From an uncultured Bacteroidales bacterium (GTDB lineage: Bacteria; Bacteroidota; Bacteroidia; Bacteroidales; UBA932), in assembly GCA_947179325.1 (NCBI GenBank), contig CAMXAU010000023.1, forward strand, positions 1 through 45,295: DNA of 45,295 nt. Reading direction: 5' to 3'. Under the pieces are notes generated by a model. The model saw only the letters and a program-made list of their open reading frames with translations. It had not been told where the DNA came from and searched no databases. Of the stretch, positions 20,012 through 28,596 are shown in pieces (the stretch's first letter is position 1; each line of letters starts with the position of its first letter). Position numbers and translations under genes: made by a program.

Positions 20012-21199
20012 TTAGTCAAGAACCTTTGTTACCTGACCTGCTCCTACAGTACGGCCACCCTCGCGGATTGCGAACTGAAGTCCCTCGTTGATAGCCACTG
20101 GGTAGATAAGCTCTACTGTGATAGTGACGTTATCACCAGGCATTACCATCTCAACTCCCTCTGGAAGAGCAATCTCTCCTGTGATGTCAAGAGTACGGAT
20201 GAAGAACTGAGGACGGTAGTGGTTGTGGAATGGAGTATGACGACCACCTTCGTCTTTCTTCAGTACGTAAATTTCAGCCTGGAATTTCTGGTGAGGATGA
20301 ATTGTACCAGGTTTAGCAAGTACCTGACCCCTCTTGATCTCTTTCTTGTCGATACCACGGAGAAGAAGACCTACGTTGTCACCAGCCTCTCCCTGATCAA
20401 GGAGCTTGCGGAACATCTCAACACCTGTAACGACAGTCTTCTTAGGCTCCTCGCCAAGACCAACGATCTCAACCTCGTCACCAACATGGATAACACCAGT
20501 CTCAATACGTCCTGTAGCAACAGTACCACGTCCTGTGATTGAGAAGATATCCTCGATAGGCATAAGGAATGGTTTTTCGTTGTCACGTGGAGGAAGCGGA
20601 ATGTACTCATCGACAGCAGCCATAAGTTCCATTACTTTCTCCTCCCACTGAGGGTCACCGTTGAGTGCACCAAGTGCAGAACCGCGGATAACCGGAGCGT
20701 TGTCACCATCGAAGTTGTAGAATGAAAGGAGGTCACGGAGCTCCATCTCTACGAGGTCAAGCATCTCTGGGTCATCAACAAGGTCAACCTTGTTCATGAA
20801 GACAACAATCTTAGGCACGTTCACCTGACGAGCAAGAAGGATGTGCTCACGAGTCTGAGGCATAGGACCGTCAGTCGCTGCGCAGACAAGGATTGCACCG
20901 TCCATCTGAGCCGCACCTGTTACCATGTTCTTCACATAGTCAGCGTGACCCGGGCAGTCAACGTGTGCATAGTGACGATTTGCAGTCTGGTACTCTACGT
21001 GCGCAGTGTTGATTGTGATACCACGCTCTTTCTCTTCTGGTGCGTTATCGATAGAGTCGAATGAACGAAGCTCAGAGAGACCAGCCTTAGCAAGCACTGT
21101 AGTGATTGCTGCAGTCAAAGTAGTCTTACCGTGGTCAACGTGGCCGATAGTACCGATGTTAACATGCGGTTTGTCTCTTTTAAAGGTTTCTTTAGCCAT
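20012..21199 (-). CDS. tuf: Elongation factor Tu
   Basis: GTPase that delivers aminoacyl-tRNA to the ribosome. 395 residues. GTPase motifs are GHVDHGKT near the start, the switch region [14 protein letters not shown] and NKVDLVDD; domains 2 and 3 follow, ending in the [15 protein letters not shown] tail. It sits between a cluster of four tRNAs and tRNA-Trp, as in many Bacteroidota, and is followed by a terminator-like hairpin. Confidence 0.98.
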   Translation of the reverse strand: MAKETFKRDKPHVNIGTIGHVDHGKTTLTAAITTVLAKAGLSELRSFDSIDNAPEEKERGITINTAHVEYQTANRHYAHVDCPGHADYVKNMVTGAAQMDGAILVCAATDGPMPQTREHILLARQVNVPKIVVFMNKVDLVDDPEMLDLVEMELRDLLSFYNFDGDNAPVIRGSALGALNGDPQWEEKVMELMAAVDEYIPLPPRDNEKPFLMPIEDIFSITGRGTVATGRIETGVIHVGDEVEIVGLGEEPKKTVVTGVEMFRKLLDQGEAGDNVGLLLRGIDKKEIKRGQVLAKPGTIHPHQKFQAEIYVLKKDEGGRHTPFHNHYRPQFFIRTLDITGEIALPEGVEMVMPGDNVTITVELIYPVAINEGLQFAIREGGRTVGAGQVTKVLD

Positions 21200-21242
21200 A
21201 ATTTTATCTTTTAATGAGTATTATATACAAAAAAATAAGCAG

Positions 21243-21314
21243 AGCCGGTGGAGAGATTTGAACTCTCGACCTCTTCCTTACCAAGGAAGCGCTCTACCCC
21301 TGAGCTACACTGGC
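21243..21314 (-). tRNA. tRNA-Thr (GGT), acceptor stem with an A-C mismatch
   Basis: 72 bases. The anticodon loop TTGGTAA gives GGT. The acceptor 5' strand GCCAGTG faces 3' CACCGGC, so position 4 is A opposed to C; the other six pairs are intact. D-arm, T-arm (GTTCAAATC) and discriminator T look normal. First tRNA upstream of tuf. Confidence 0.93.
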
Positions 21315-21326
21315 GTAGTTTCTTTG

Positions 21327-21399
21327 AGCGGAAGACGAGGTTCGAACCCGCGACCCTTAGCTTGGAAGGCTAATGCTCTACCAACTGAGCTACTTCCGC
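21327..21399 (-). tRNA. tRNA-Gly (TCC)
   Basis: 73 bases. Acceptor GCGGAAG/CTTCCGC fully paired; anticodon loop CTTCCAA gives TCC; T-loop GGTTCGAACC; discriminator T; no encoded CCA. Confidence 0.97.
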
Positions 21400-21413
21400 T
21401 TTTAAAAAATTTG

Positions 21414-21496
21414 TGGGAGAAGATGGATTCGAACCACCGAAGGCGTAAGCCAGCAGATTTACAGTCTGCCCCATTTGGCCACTCTGGTATTCTCCC
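21414..21496 (-). tRNA. tRNA-Tyr (GTA)
   Basis: 83 bases with the long variable arm of class II tRNAs (GGCTTACGCC region). Acceptor GGGAGAA/TTCTCCC paired; anticodon loop CTGTAAA gives GTA; discriminator A. Confidence 0.97.
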
Positions 21497-21516
21497 TAGT
21501 TATCAAAAACTTTTTG

Positions 21517-21590
21517 AGCCGATGGAGGGAGTCGAACCCACGACCCCGAGATTACAAATCACGTGCTCTAGCCAACTGAGCTACATCGGC
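21517..21590 (-). tRNA. tRNA-Thr (TGT)
   Basis: 74 bases. Acceptor GCCGATG/CATCGGC paired; anticodon loop TTTGTAA gives TGT; the anticodon stem has a central T-T opposition; discriminator T. First gene behind the promoter at 21636-21667. Confidence 0.95.
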
Positions 21591-21635
21591 GTTTCCCTGT
21601 TTTCAGATTGCTAGGGTGCTTTCCGAAAGGGATTG

Positions 21636-21667
21636 CAAAGATAGACATTAATTCTAATTCTGCAAAA
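21636..21667 (-). promoter_or_regulatory. Bacteroidota promoter of the tRNA-tuf block
   Basis: On the minus strand: TTTTG (21663-21667), 19-base spacer, TATCTTTG (21636-21643), a perfect fit to the primary sigma consensus of this phylum. It overlaps the last codons and stop of dxs and lies about 45 bases before the first tRNA. No other strong promoter is seen up to rpoC, so it may drive the whole block. Confidence 0.85.
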
Positions 21668-23570
21668 CTTTTTGCTTAATTTTTGCAAATTCTTCTAAAA
21701 TTACCTTAAAAATACCCTCAGAGTCCAATCCACACTCCTCTCTTAGCTCCTTCTGGGAGCCCTGGGAGATAAATCTGTCCGGTATTCCTACAGGACGTAC
21801 AGTCAATTTCTTTTCCTGGCCGGCCACATATTCTGCAACTGCGCCATAAAGCCCTCCTGCAATACAGCCGTCTTCTACCGTAACAATACACGAACTTGTT
21901 CCGACAACCTCCTCCATGAGTCCAGTGTCAAGAGGCTTTACATACCTTATATTATATACAGACGGAAGCAGGCCGGTCTGTTCCCGGAATGCATATGCCG
22001 CCTCAAGCGCCCTGTAGACAAAAGGCCCGGCGGCTATGATAGAGATTCCTGCATTGCCGTCAAGCAGTTTTTCGCCTTTTCCTGGCAGGACTTCGGAAAA
22101 TTCAGCGTTCCTCCAGTCTGTTCCTTCACCATATCCGCGAGGATACCTTATAATAAAAGGACCGGATGCAGTCCTTGATGCTGTGTACATCATGTTCTTC
22201 AGCTCTGTCTCATCTTTCGGGACTGCTATGATTGTCTGAGGGATGCTCCTGTAGGCTGCCATATCAAAGTTCCCATGATGCGTCGCCCCGTCTTCGCCAA
22301 CAAGTCCACCACGGTCAAGACAGATCACTACTCCAAGATTCTGCAAGGCGACATCATGGATAATCTGGTCATAGGCCCTCTGCGAAAAAGACGAATATAT
22401 ATTGCAGAACGGTTTCATACCCCCTGCCGCAAGCCCAGCGGAGAACGTTACAGCATGCTCCTCTGCAATACCGACATCAAAGAAACGCTCCGGCATTTCC
22501 CGGGCAAGTATATTCATCCCGCATCCGCTTGCCATCGCCGGGGTGATACCCACTATACGGCTGTTATTCCGTGCAAGTTCAAGAAGGACCTCACCGAACA
22601 CATCCTGATAACGGCTGGCCTTGCCCGCACTGGAAATCCTCTTCCCCGTAGACGGGTCAAACATCCCGGGGGCATGCCATATGGTCTGGTCCTCCTCTGC
22701 AGGTGCGTAGCCTTTGCCCTTTGTAGTGATGACGTGCAGGATACGCGGGCCCTTGATGTCCCTCAATTTCTGCAGAGTCTTCACAACCTGTTCTATGTCA
22801 TTTCCGTCTATAGGCCCGAAATACCTGAACCCCAACGCTTCAAACAAGTCCCCTCCGGACCTTTGCACAAGATGGGACTTTGTCGTCACTACTATATTCT
22901 GCAATGATTCCCTGAAACGTCCTTCACCGATCCCGTCCCATATTCTTGTCTTTACCCTGTTGTATGCAGGATGAGTGGTCAGGTTCAGCAGATGCTCATG
23001 GATAGCGCCGATATTCTTGTCTATAGAGATGTTGTTGTCATTTACAATAAACAATATGTCCGACTTGTCGCCTCCTGCATTGTTAAGCCCCTCGAAGGCA
23101 AGCCCGCCAGACAGGGAGCCATCTCCTATCAGGGCTACTGTACGTGCCCCGGTCCCTGCAAACTCGGCAGCCTTGGCTAGACCAAGGGCAGCAGATATAG
23201 AAGTGGAGGTATGGCCTGTACCGAATGCATCGTATTCGCTTTCATCCCTTTTGGGGAATCCGCTTATCCCGCCCTTCTTCCTGTTCTGTCGAAAAAGGTC
23301 CTTCCTGCCGGTAAGTATCTTATGGGCATAGGCCTGGTGGCCTACATCAAAGACAATCTTGTCCTCTGGCGTATTGTAGACATAGTGAAGCCCGACAACA
23401 AGTTCCACTGCGCCAAGGCTGGAGCCGAGATGCCCAGGATTCTTGGAGCAGCAGTCAATCATATAATCGCGGATTTCCGCGCAAAGTACCTTAAGTTCCT
23501 CGACACTGAAGCCTTTTATGTCGGAAGGGTAGTCCACCCTGTCCAATATCCTATATCCTTTATCACCCAT
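21654..23570 (-). CDS. dxs: 1-deoxy-D-xylulose-5-phosphate synthase
   Basis: First step of the MEP isoprenoid pathway: condenses pyruvate and glyceraldehyde 3-phosphate with thiamine diphosphate. 638 residues. Landmarks: NPGHLGSSLGAVEL, DVGHQAYAHKILTGR, the thiamine-diphosphate GDGSLSGG...NDN motif and the catalytic glutamate in AEEHAVTFSAGLA. The transketolase-like C-terminal domain is complete. It lies 3 bases downstream of an MFS transporter. The final codons carry the -33 box of the tRNA promoter. Confidence 0.97.
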   Translation of the reverse strand: MGDKGYRILDRVDYPSDIKGFSVEELKVLCAEIRDYMIDCCSKNPGHLGSSLGAVELVVGLHYVYNTPEDKIVFDVGHQAYAHKILTGRKDLFRQNRKKGGISGFPKRDESEYDAFGTGHTSTSISAALGLAKAAEFAGTGARTVALIGDGSLSGGLAFEGLNNAGGDKSDILFIVNDNNISIDKNIGAIHEHLLNLTTHPAYNRVKTRIWDGIGEGRFRESLQNIVVTTKSHLVQRSGGDLFEALGFRYFGPIDGNDIEQVVKTLQKLRDIKGPRILHVITTKGKGYAPAEEDQTIWHAPGMFDPSTGKRISSAGKASRYQDVFGEVLLELARNNSRIVGITPAMASGCGMNILAREMPERFFDVGIAEEHAVTFSAGLAAGGMKPFCNIYSSFSQRAYDQIIHDVALQNLGVVICLDRGGLVGEDGATHHGNFDMAAYRSIPQTIIAVPKDETELKNMMYTASRTASGPFIIRYPRGYGEGTDWRNAEFSEVLPGKGEKLLDGNAGISIIAAGPFVYRALEAAYAFREQTGLLPSVYNIRYVKPLDTGLMEEVVGTSSCIVTVEDGCIAGGLYGAVAEYVAGQEKKLTVRPVGIPDRFISQGSQKELREECGLDSEGIFKVILEEFAKIKQKVLQN

Positions 23571-23573
23571 ATC

Positions 23574-24956
23574 CTATCTTCTGTTTGGCTGATCAATCTG
23601 AAGTTCCGGATGCCGGCCTGATGAAATAAAGAGGAGAATAGCCACAGCAATGGCCACAGTCCCCAGAAAAATGAAGATATACTCAGCTTGGACCGCAGCC
23701 GAGAGCTCAGGGGCAACCCCTCCGGCAGATACTGCATTGCTGAATATGCGGCCAACAAATATCGGTACAACCAGCATTCCCATATTCTGTATCCAGTAGA
23801 TCAGGGAATATGCAGTGCCGAGATTCTTTTCCGGAATGATTTTCGGGACAGACGGCCACATCGCAGACGGGACAAGGGAGTAGCCAACTCCCAGCAGGGA
23901 GATCCCGAGATAGCCATAGAAAGCGACTCCCTGTGGAGCAAATGCGATTACCAGATGTGCAGCCAGCACAAGAAGAGAGCCGGCAATCATCCACACAGTT
24001 GCCTTTCCCAGCCTGTCCACCAACGCGCCGAACAGCGGGGTGAACACAATTGTAAAGAAAGGGATCATAGTTATCATCCACTTGGCGGCATCCACGTCCA
24101 TGTCAAATCTCGGAATCACTATGGATGTCCCGAATTTCTTGAATGATATTATGCAACAGTAGAAGAACACACAGAGCAGTGCAATCATCAGAAAACGGGG
24201 ATTTGTCAGGACTCTGAATATGTCAGAAAACCGGAACTTGTCCTCATCCTTGACCTTGCCCTTGGAAGACTCTATTCCGGCCTCCCTGTCAAACCGTGCA
24301 TCCATAGCGACAAAGATTCCCCACAGGACTCCTCCGGCAAGAAGCAGACAAAGCCCGACAAGGGCCGGAAGCGAAGTCTCTGCAAGTGTATATATGCCGC
24401 CATCTGCTTTTTCTGATACCAGTATAGGTGACAATATGAATGCAGCCGCAGTGCCAAGCCTTGCAATGGAAAGCTGAAGCCCCATGGCCAGCGCCACATT
24501 GCGTCCCTTGAACCACTTTGCAATTGAGCGTGTGACTGCTACACCTGCAATCTCACTTCCCAGGCCGAAAACCATACATCCGGCATAGGCGATTGACAGC
24601 GATGTCCTTGGAGGCAATCCTGCTGTAAGTGCAATACAGACGGTTGCCGCCCCGAGCACCATCAGCCCGACAAAGATGGAGCCTACAAGACGCACACCGA
24701 ACATGTCCAGCAATATGCCGCACACCACAAGGCCTCCACACACGCACAGGAAAGAATACCCTCCTGCGTAGAAACCGTAGTCAGCACTGTCCCACCCCAG
24801 CTGGAGCATTTCCGGATTCCTGAAGATATGGGACAATGTAGAGAACATGTCATCAAAAAAGTACGATGCAAACATCGGTACGACAAGGCAGGCAAGGGCA
24901 ATCCAGCAGACTGCCCCGCCCTTATTCATTGAAGTGTGCGGCTTTAGATCGGACAT
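23574..24956 (-). CDS. MFS transporter, OFA-like (copy 2)
   Basis: Inner-membrane carrier of 460 residues with about 12 membrane segments. It resembles the oxalate/formate antiporter branch of the major facilitator superfamily in the GSEIAGVAVTRSIAKWFKGRNVALAMG segment and in LVPSAMWPSVPKIIP. It is a clear paralogue of the next gene upstream, sharing IAKWFKG, ALAMG and LWPSVPKII-type blocks, so the pair arose by tandem duplication. Substrate unknown. It sits 8 bases after its paralogue and 3 bases before dxs, so it is co-transcribed with an isoprenoid gene for no evident reason. Confidence 0.88.
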   Translation of the reverse strand: MSDLKPHTSMNKGGAVCWIALACLVVPMFASYFFDDMFSTLSHIFRNPEMLQLGWDSADYGFYAGGYSFLCVCGGLVVCGILLDMFGVRLVGSIFVGLMVLGAATVCIALTAGLPPRTSLSIAYAGCMVFGLGSEIAGVAVTRSIAKWFKGRNVALAMGLQLSIARLGTAAAFILSPILVSEKADGGIYTLAETSLPALVGLCLLLAGGVLWGIFVAMDARFDREAGIESSKGKVKDEDKFRFSDIFRVLTNPRFLMIALLCVFFYCCIISFKKFGTSIVIPRFDMDVDAAKWMITMIPFFTIVFTPLFGALVDRLGKATVWMIAGSLLVLAAHLVIAFAPQGVAFYGYLGISLLGVGYSLVPSAMWPSVPKIIPEKNLGTAYSLIYWIQNMGMLVVPIFVGRIFSNAVSAGGVAPELSAAVQAEYIFIFLGTVAIAVAILLFISSGRHPELQIDQPNRR

Positions 24957-24964
24957 ATAAGGTA

Positions 24965-26386
24965 CTATTTTATATTCGGCTCTTCCAGACCGAGCCCCCT
25001 CTTCTTGTCCAGAGCCTTAAGATATACGGCAATAAGGAGAGCTAGGACTCCAAAACCGGCAAATATCACGAGAGGGATAGTATAGTCATAAGGAATGAAC
25101 TCCGCACCGGCGGCCTTTGCTGCCACGACTGCCGGATTGCCGGCATTTGAAGCCGCGAGCACATATCCGATGAGAGCAGGGACAAGACACAGGCCTATGT
25201 TCTGCACCCAGAAGATAAGGCAATACGCAGACCCGAGGATCTTCTCGTCTATAATTTTAGGGACGGACGGCCAGAGGGCTGCCGGCACCAGGGAGAAGCT
25301 GATTCCAAGGACAACGATTGTAGTATATGCAAGGACACTGCTGTGTGTCGCAGGTAGCACAAAGGCGAATACAAGATGGCAGACGATAAGCAATATTGCT
25401 CCCCATATAAGCATTGTCGCACCTTTTCCCTTATGGTCAAGGAAGCTTCCGAGGAACGGCGTAATTGCAGCGGCACCGATAGGGAACCACCTGAAAATGT
25501 TCGCAGCGGCCTCAGGGGAGATTCCGTCAAGGTTGCACTGGAGCATATTTGCGCCATAACGCTGGAATGGGAAAATAGCAGAATAGTAGAGCACGCACAG
25601 CAGGGCAACAACCCAGAAATTGAGGGAGCCGAAAATCTTGCCGAGATCGCTGATATGGAACTCCTCGTCTGAAGCCTGTTCGCCTGAAAGCTGGCCATTG
25701 GCCATAAGCTGGCTGTCGAATTTCTTGTCCATCACAGAGAAGACGATGAAATTGACAAGGCCTATTATCAGGAGCACGAGGCAGAACGCCACCGGAGCCT
25801 GCACAGACCCAAGTTTCGCTGCAATCATCGGACTGATTGAGAAGATAGCAAAGACACCGACCCTTGCGATTGCCATCTCGATGCCCATGGCAAGAGCCAT
25901 CTCCTTGCCCTTGAACCATTTGGCAATAGCTTTTGAGACTGTCGTCCCTGCCATTTCACAGCCACAGCCGAATATCATGAATCCAAGTGAAGCCATCTTC
26001 GCGCTGCCTGGCATAGATGTCCACCAGCTGTTGAGCCAGTTGCAGAATTCCGTAGCCTGGAACCAGTCGGAGATACCTACATATTTTATTGCCGCTCCGG
26101 CCACCATCATGGAAGCCGACAATATCCCTGTAAAACGGATACCCATCTTGTCGAGGATGATTCCTGCAAGAATCAGGAATCCGCATACATTGAGGAGATA
26201 TTCAGCGCTTGCATATGTACCGAATACCCCAGGAGTCCATCCGCGTTGCTGCTCGATCAGCGACTGGAGCGGGGACATTACGTCTACGAACATATATCCG
26301 AAGAACATCATGAGCGCAATGAGCACCAGGGCAGACCACCTGGCTGCCGGGGAGTCATTCATCAATTTTTGGATTTTTTCTGACAT
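24965..26386 (-). CDS. MFS transporter, OFA-like (copy 1)
   Basis: 473 residues, about 12 membrane segments. Shares KAIAKWFKGKEMALAMG, SLVPAALWPSVPKIID and GSAYCLIFWVQNIGL with its neighbour (copy 2). A longer first periplasmic loop (WTPGVFGTYASAEY region) distinguishes it. The two proteins could carry different substrates or work as a pair; nothing in the sequence decides. It follows purA by 45 bases on the same strand. Confidence 0.88.
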   Translation of the reverse strand: MSEKIQKLMNDSPAARWSALVLIALMMFFGYMFVDVMSPLQSLIEQQRGWTPGVFGTYASAEYLLNVCGFLILAGIILDKMGIRFTGILSASMMVAGAAIKYVGISDWFQATEFCNWLNSWWTSMPGSAKMASLGFMIFGCGCEMAGTTVSKAIAKWFKGKEMALAMGIEMAIARVGVFAIFSISPMIAAKLGSVQAPVAFCLVLLIIGLVNFIVFSVMDKKFDSQLMANGQLSGEQASDEEFHISDLGKIFGSLNFWVVALLCVLYYSAIFPFQRYGANMLQCNLDGISPEAAANIFRWFPIGAAAITPFLGSFLDHKGKGATMLIWGAILLIVCHLVFAFVLPATHSSVLAYTTIVVLGISFSLVPAALWPSVPKIIDEKILGSAYCLIFWVQNIGLCLVPALIGYVLAASNAGNPAVVAAKAAGAEFIPYDYTIPLVIFAGFGVLALLIAVYLKALDKKRGLGLEEPNIK

Positions 26387-26431
26387 TTTCTTGTGGTTTA
26401 GGTTGTATTTAAGGATGTGCAGCCGAGATGG

Positions 26432-27691
26432 CTACCTCATTATTGTCGCATCACGGTCCGGACCGATGGAGATAATCCTGATAGGCACTCCCAGATAGTT
26501 CTCCATGAATCTGATGTATTCCTTGAACTCTTCAGGAAGCTCGTCCTCGCGCCTGCATCCTGTAAGGTCGGTATTCCAGCCACGGAACTCGGTATAGACA
26601 GGCTCTATGTCCGCATATGTGTCAAAAGGCACCTGGTCAGTCTCTTTTCCGTCCACCTTGTATGAAGTGCAGACCTTGATTGTCCCGAATGAGTCAAGAC
26701 AGTCTGACTTCATCATGATGAGGTCTGTTACACCGCTGATCATCACGGCATAGCGCAATGCCACCAGGTCAAGCCATCCGCAACGGCGCGGACGCCCGGT
26801 AACAGCCCCGAACTCATTCCCGATCTTGCGGAGCCTGTCACCCGTCTCATCAAAAAGCTCCGTAGGGAACGGTCCGCTTCCTACGCGGGTGCAATATGCC
26901 TTGAAGATTCCGTATACATGGCCGATCTGCGACGGGGAGACACCGAGGCCGATACATGCCCCTGCGCAGGCTGTAGAAGATGATGTGACAAAAGGATATG
27001 AGCCATAGTCGATGTCAAGCATCGAGCCTTGCGCGCCCTCTGCCAGAACAGGCTGTGTCTTCAGGGCTTCGTTGACAAAATATTCACAGTCAACAAGCTT
27101 GAATTCACGGATATATGCAACAGCCTCCATGAAAGCGGCCTCTTCTGCATCAGGATTGCACTCATAGCCCATCTGCGCAAGTATTGTAGCGTGCCTGTCC
27201 TTGAGTTTCCTGTACCTGTCCTCAAAGTCCGGAGCAAGGATGTCCCCGACACGGAGTCCATTGCGGCTTACCTTGTCTGTATATGTAGGACCTATACCCT
27301 TGAGGGTCGAGCCGATCTTGCCTTTTCCCATAGCAGCCTCGTTGGCTGCGTCAAGAAGCCTGTGGGTAGGAAGAATCAGGTGCGCTTTCTTTGCAATCAC
27401 AATCCTTTCCTTTACAGGGACCCCGGTCTTTGCGATATTTTCGCACTCCCCCATGAATGTTATAGGGTCAAGAACAACTCCGTTGCCGACTATGTTCATT
27501 GCATCCTTGCGGAATATTCCTGACGGGATTGAGCGCAGCACAAAGCTCTGCCCCTCAAAATGAAGCGAATGGCCTGCATTCGGGCCGCCCTGGAAACGCG
27601 CCACTATAGGATATTTGCCTGCAAGGACGTCAACTATCTTACCTTTTCCCTCGTCACCCCACTGGAGGCCGAGAACTACATCAAGTTTCAT
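26432..27691 (-). CDS. purA: Adenylosuccinate synthetase
   Basis: Converts IMP, aspartate and GTP to adenylosuccinate, the first step from IMP to AMP. 419 residues. Visible: the P-loop-like GLQWGDEGKGKIVD with catalytic Asp, the IMP-binding GPNAGHSL with catalytic His, GSTLKGIGPTYTDK, EGAQGSMLDIDYG, SSSTACAGACIGLG and GRPRRCGWLDL. Lies between ssb (40 bases upstream) and the MFS pair. Confidence 0.97.
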   Translation of the reverse strand: MKLDVVLGLQWGDEGKGKIVDVLAGKYPIVARFQGGPNAGHSLHFEGQSFVLRSIPSGIFRKDAMNIVGNGVVLDPITFMGECENIAKTGVPVKERIVIAKKAHLILPTHRLLDAANEAAMGKGKIGSTLKGIGPTYTDKVSRNGLRVGDILAPDFEDRYRKLKDRHATILAQMGYECNPDAEEAAFMEAVAYIREFKLVDCEYFVNEALKTQPVLAEGAQGSMLDIDYGSYPFVTSSSTACAGACIGLGVSPSQIGHVYGIFKAYCTRVGSGPFPTELFDETGDRLRKIGNEFGAVTGRPRRCGWLDLVALRYAVMISGVTDLIMMKSDCLDSFGTIKVCTSYKVDGKETDQVPFDTYADIEPVYTEFRGWNTDLTGCRREDELPEEFKEYIRFMENYLGVPIRIISIGPDRDATIMR

Positions 27692-27731
27692 ATCTGGTCT
27701 TATTCTTTCGTGTTTTATCTTAACTTATGGT

Positions 27732-28286
27732 CTAGAACGGAAGGTCATCTTCCGGTTCTGATGAACTGTCCATCTGCGGAGCTGCCGGAGCCTGATACTG
27801 CGGCTGACCGCCATATGGCTGCGAGACCCCAGGCTGAGCATATGAGTGCTGAGCGGCTACCGGCTGGCTTCCATAGCCCTGAGGCTGCTGATATTGTCCG
27901 CCGCCCTGCTGGCCCTGGTATGGCTGGCCCTGCGAAGCCGGATTGTCAGACTTCTTCCCAAGAAGCTGAATATTGTCTGCCAGTATTTCCGTAGTATATC
28001 TCTTGTTGCCGCTCTGGTCGTCCCATGCCCTTGTGCGGAGACGTCCCTCGATATAGAGCTGTGTCCCCTTCTTGACATAACGTTCAATGATATCCGCAAG
28101 ACCTCTCCATGCAACGACACTATGCCATTCCGTATTTTCACGGGTCTCCCCATTACGGTCACGATACCTTTCCGTCGTCGCGACCCTGAACGAAGCTACT
28201 TTTGCGTTTGCGGCATTTCCTTCAAGGTAACGCACCTCCGGATCCTGTCCTACGTTGCCTATCAGCATTACTTTATTTAGTGACAT
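27732..28286 (-). CDS. ssb: Single-stranded DNA-binding protein
   Basis: Coats single-stranded DNA in replication and repair. 184 residues: an OB-fold at about 1-105 (MSLNKVMLIGNVGQDPEVRY, WHSVVAWRGLADI, LYIEGRLRTRAWDDQSGNKR), a long flexible linker rich in Gln, Gly, Pro and Tyr, and the acidic partner-binding tail ending DDLPF. No clear TAnnTTTG promoter was found in the 220 bases upstream, though it follows the purH terminator and must have one. Confidence 0.96.
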   Translation of the reverse strand: MSLNKVMLIGNVGQDPEVRYLEGNAANAKVASFRVATTERYRDRNGETRENTEWHSVVAWRGLADIIERYVKKGTQLYIEGRLRTRAWDDQSGNKRYTTEILADNIQLLGKKSDNPASQGQPYQGQQGGGQYQQPQGYGSQPVAAQHSYAQPGVSQPYGGQPQYQAPAAPQMDSSSEPEDDLPF

Positions 28287-28507
28287 ATATATATTGTTTT
28301 TTCTTGTTTATCCTGATTCTGTGCAATTTATGGCTGCTTTTGCATCATGTGCATGAAGCCCCTGCCAAAAACTTTGCAAGTTAGTCATAATTCTCGAAAT
28401 AGCATCGGCTTTCATGGTGGAAAATATCATTTGGCCCATACGGACTTCCAGGACAGCATTGCATGCGGCCGCCATCGGCCAAGTAATTATCAAGGCATTG
28501 ATAAAAA
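28287..28507. other. Intergenic region between ssb and the purH terminator
   Basis: About 220 bases. It must contain the ssb promoter, as the purH terminator lies upstream, but I see no good -7/-33 pair. A minus-strand frame of about 55 codons ends at 28308 without homology or a convincing start. Nothing else is supported. Confidence 0.4.
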
Positions 28508-28547
28508 ATGGAGTTCCCGGCGGGGACCCTGCCCCGGGGAACTCCAT
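28503..28547 (-). terminator. Intrinsic terminator of purMH
   Basis: ATGGAGTTCCC (28508-28518) pairs with GGGAACTCCAT (28537-28547), extended inward by CGGGG/CCCCG across a two-base bulge, with a 6-base loop. It is followed on the minus strand by TTTTTT (28503-28508). A very strong terminator 50 bases after the purH stop. Confidence 0.92.
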
Positions 28548-28596
28548 ATCATTTCACACGGCAATGACTTGCCGTAAAATCCGAATAGCCGGCGTA

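Noticed and set aside
8690..21650. Many long plus-strand frames opposite rpoB, rpoC and tuf
   Set aside because: They are antisense shadows of highly conserved genes, rich in Ser/Arg and without motifs.
28308..28547. 79-codon minus-strand frame between purH and ssb
   Set aside because: Its first codons are the purH terminator hairpin and no motif or conserved start is seen; the rest is probably chance.
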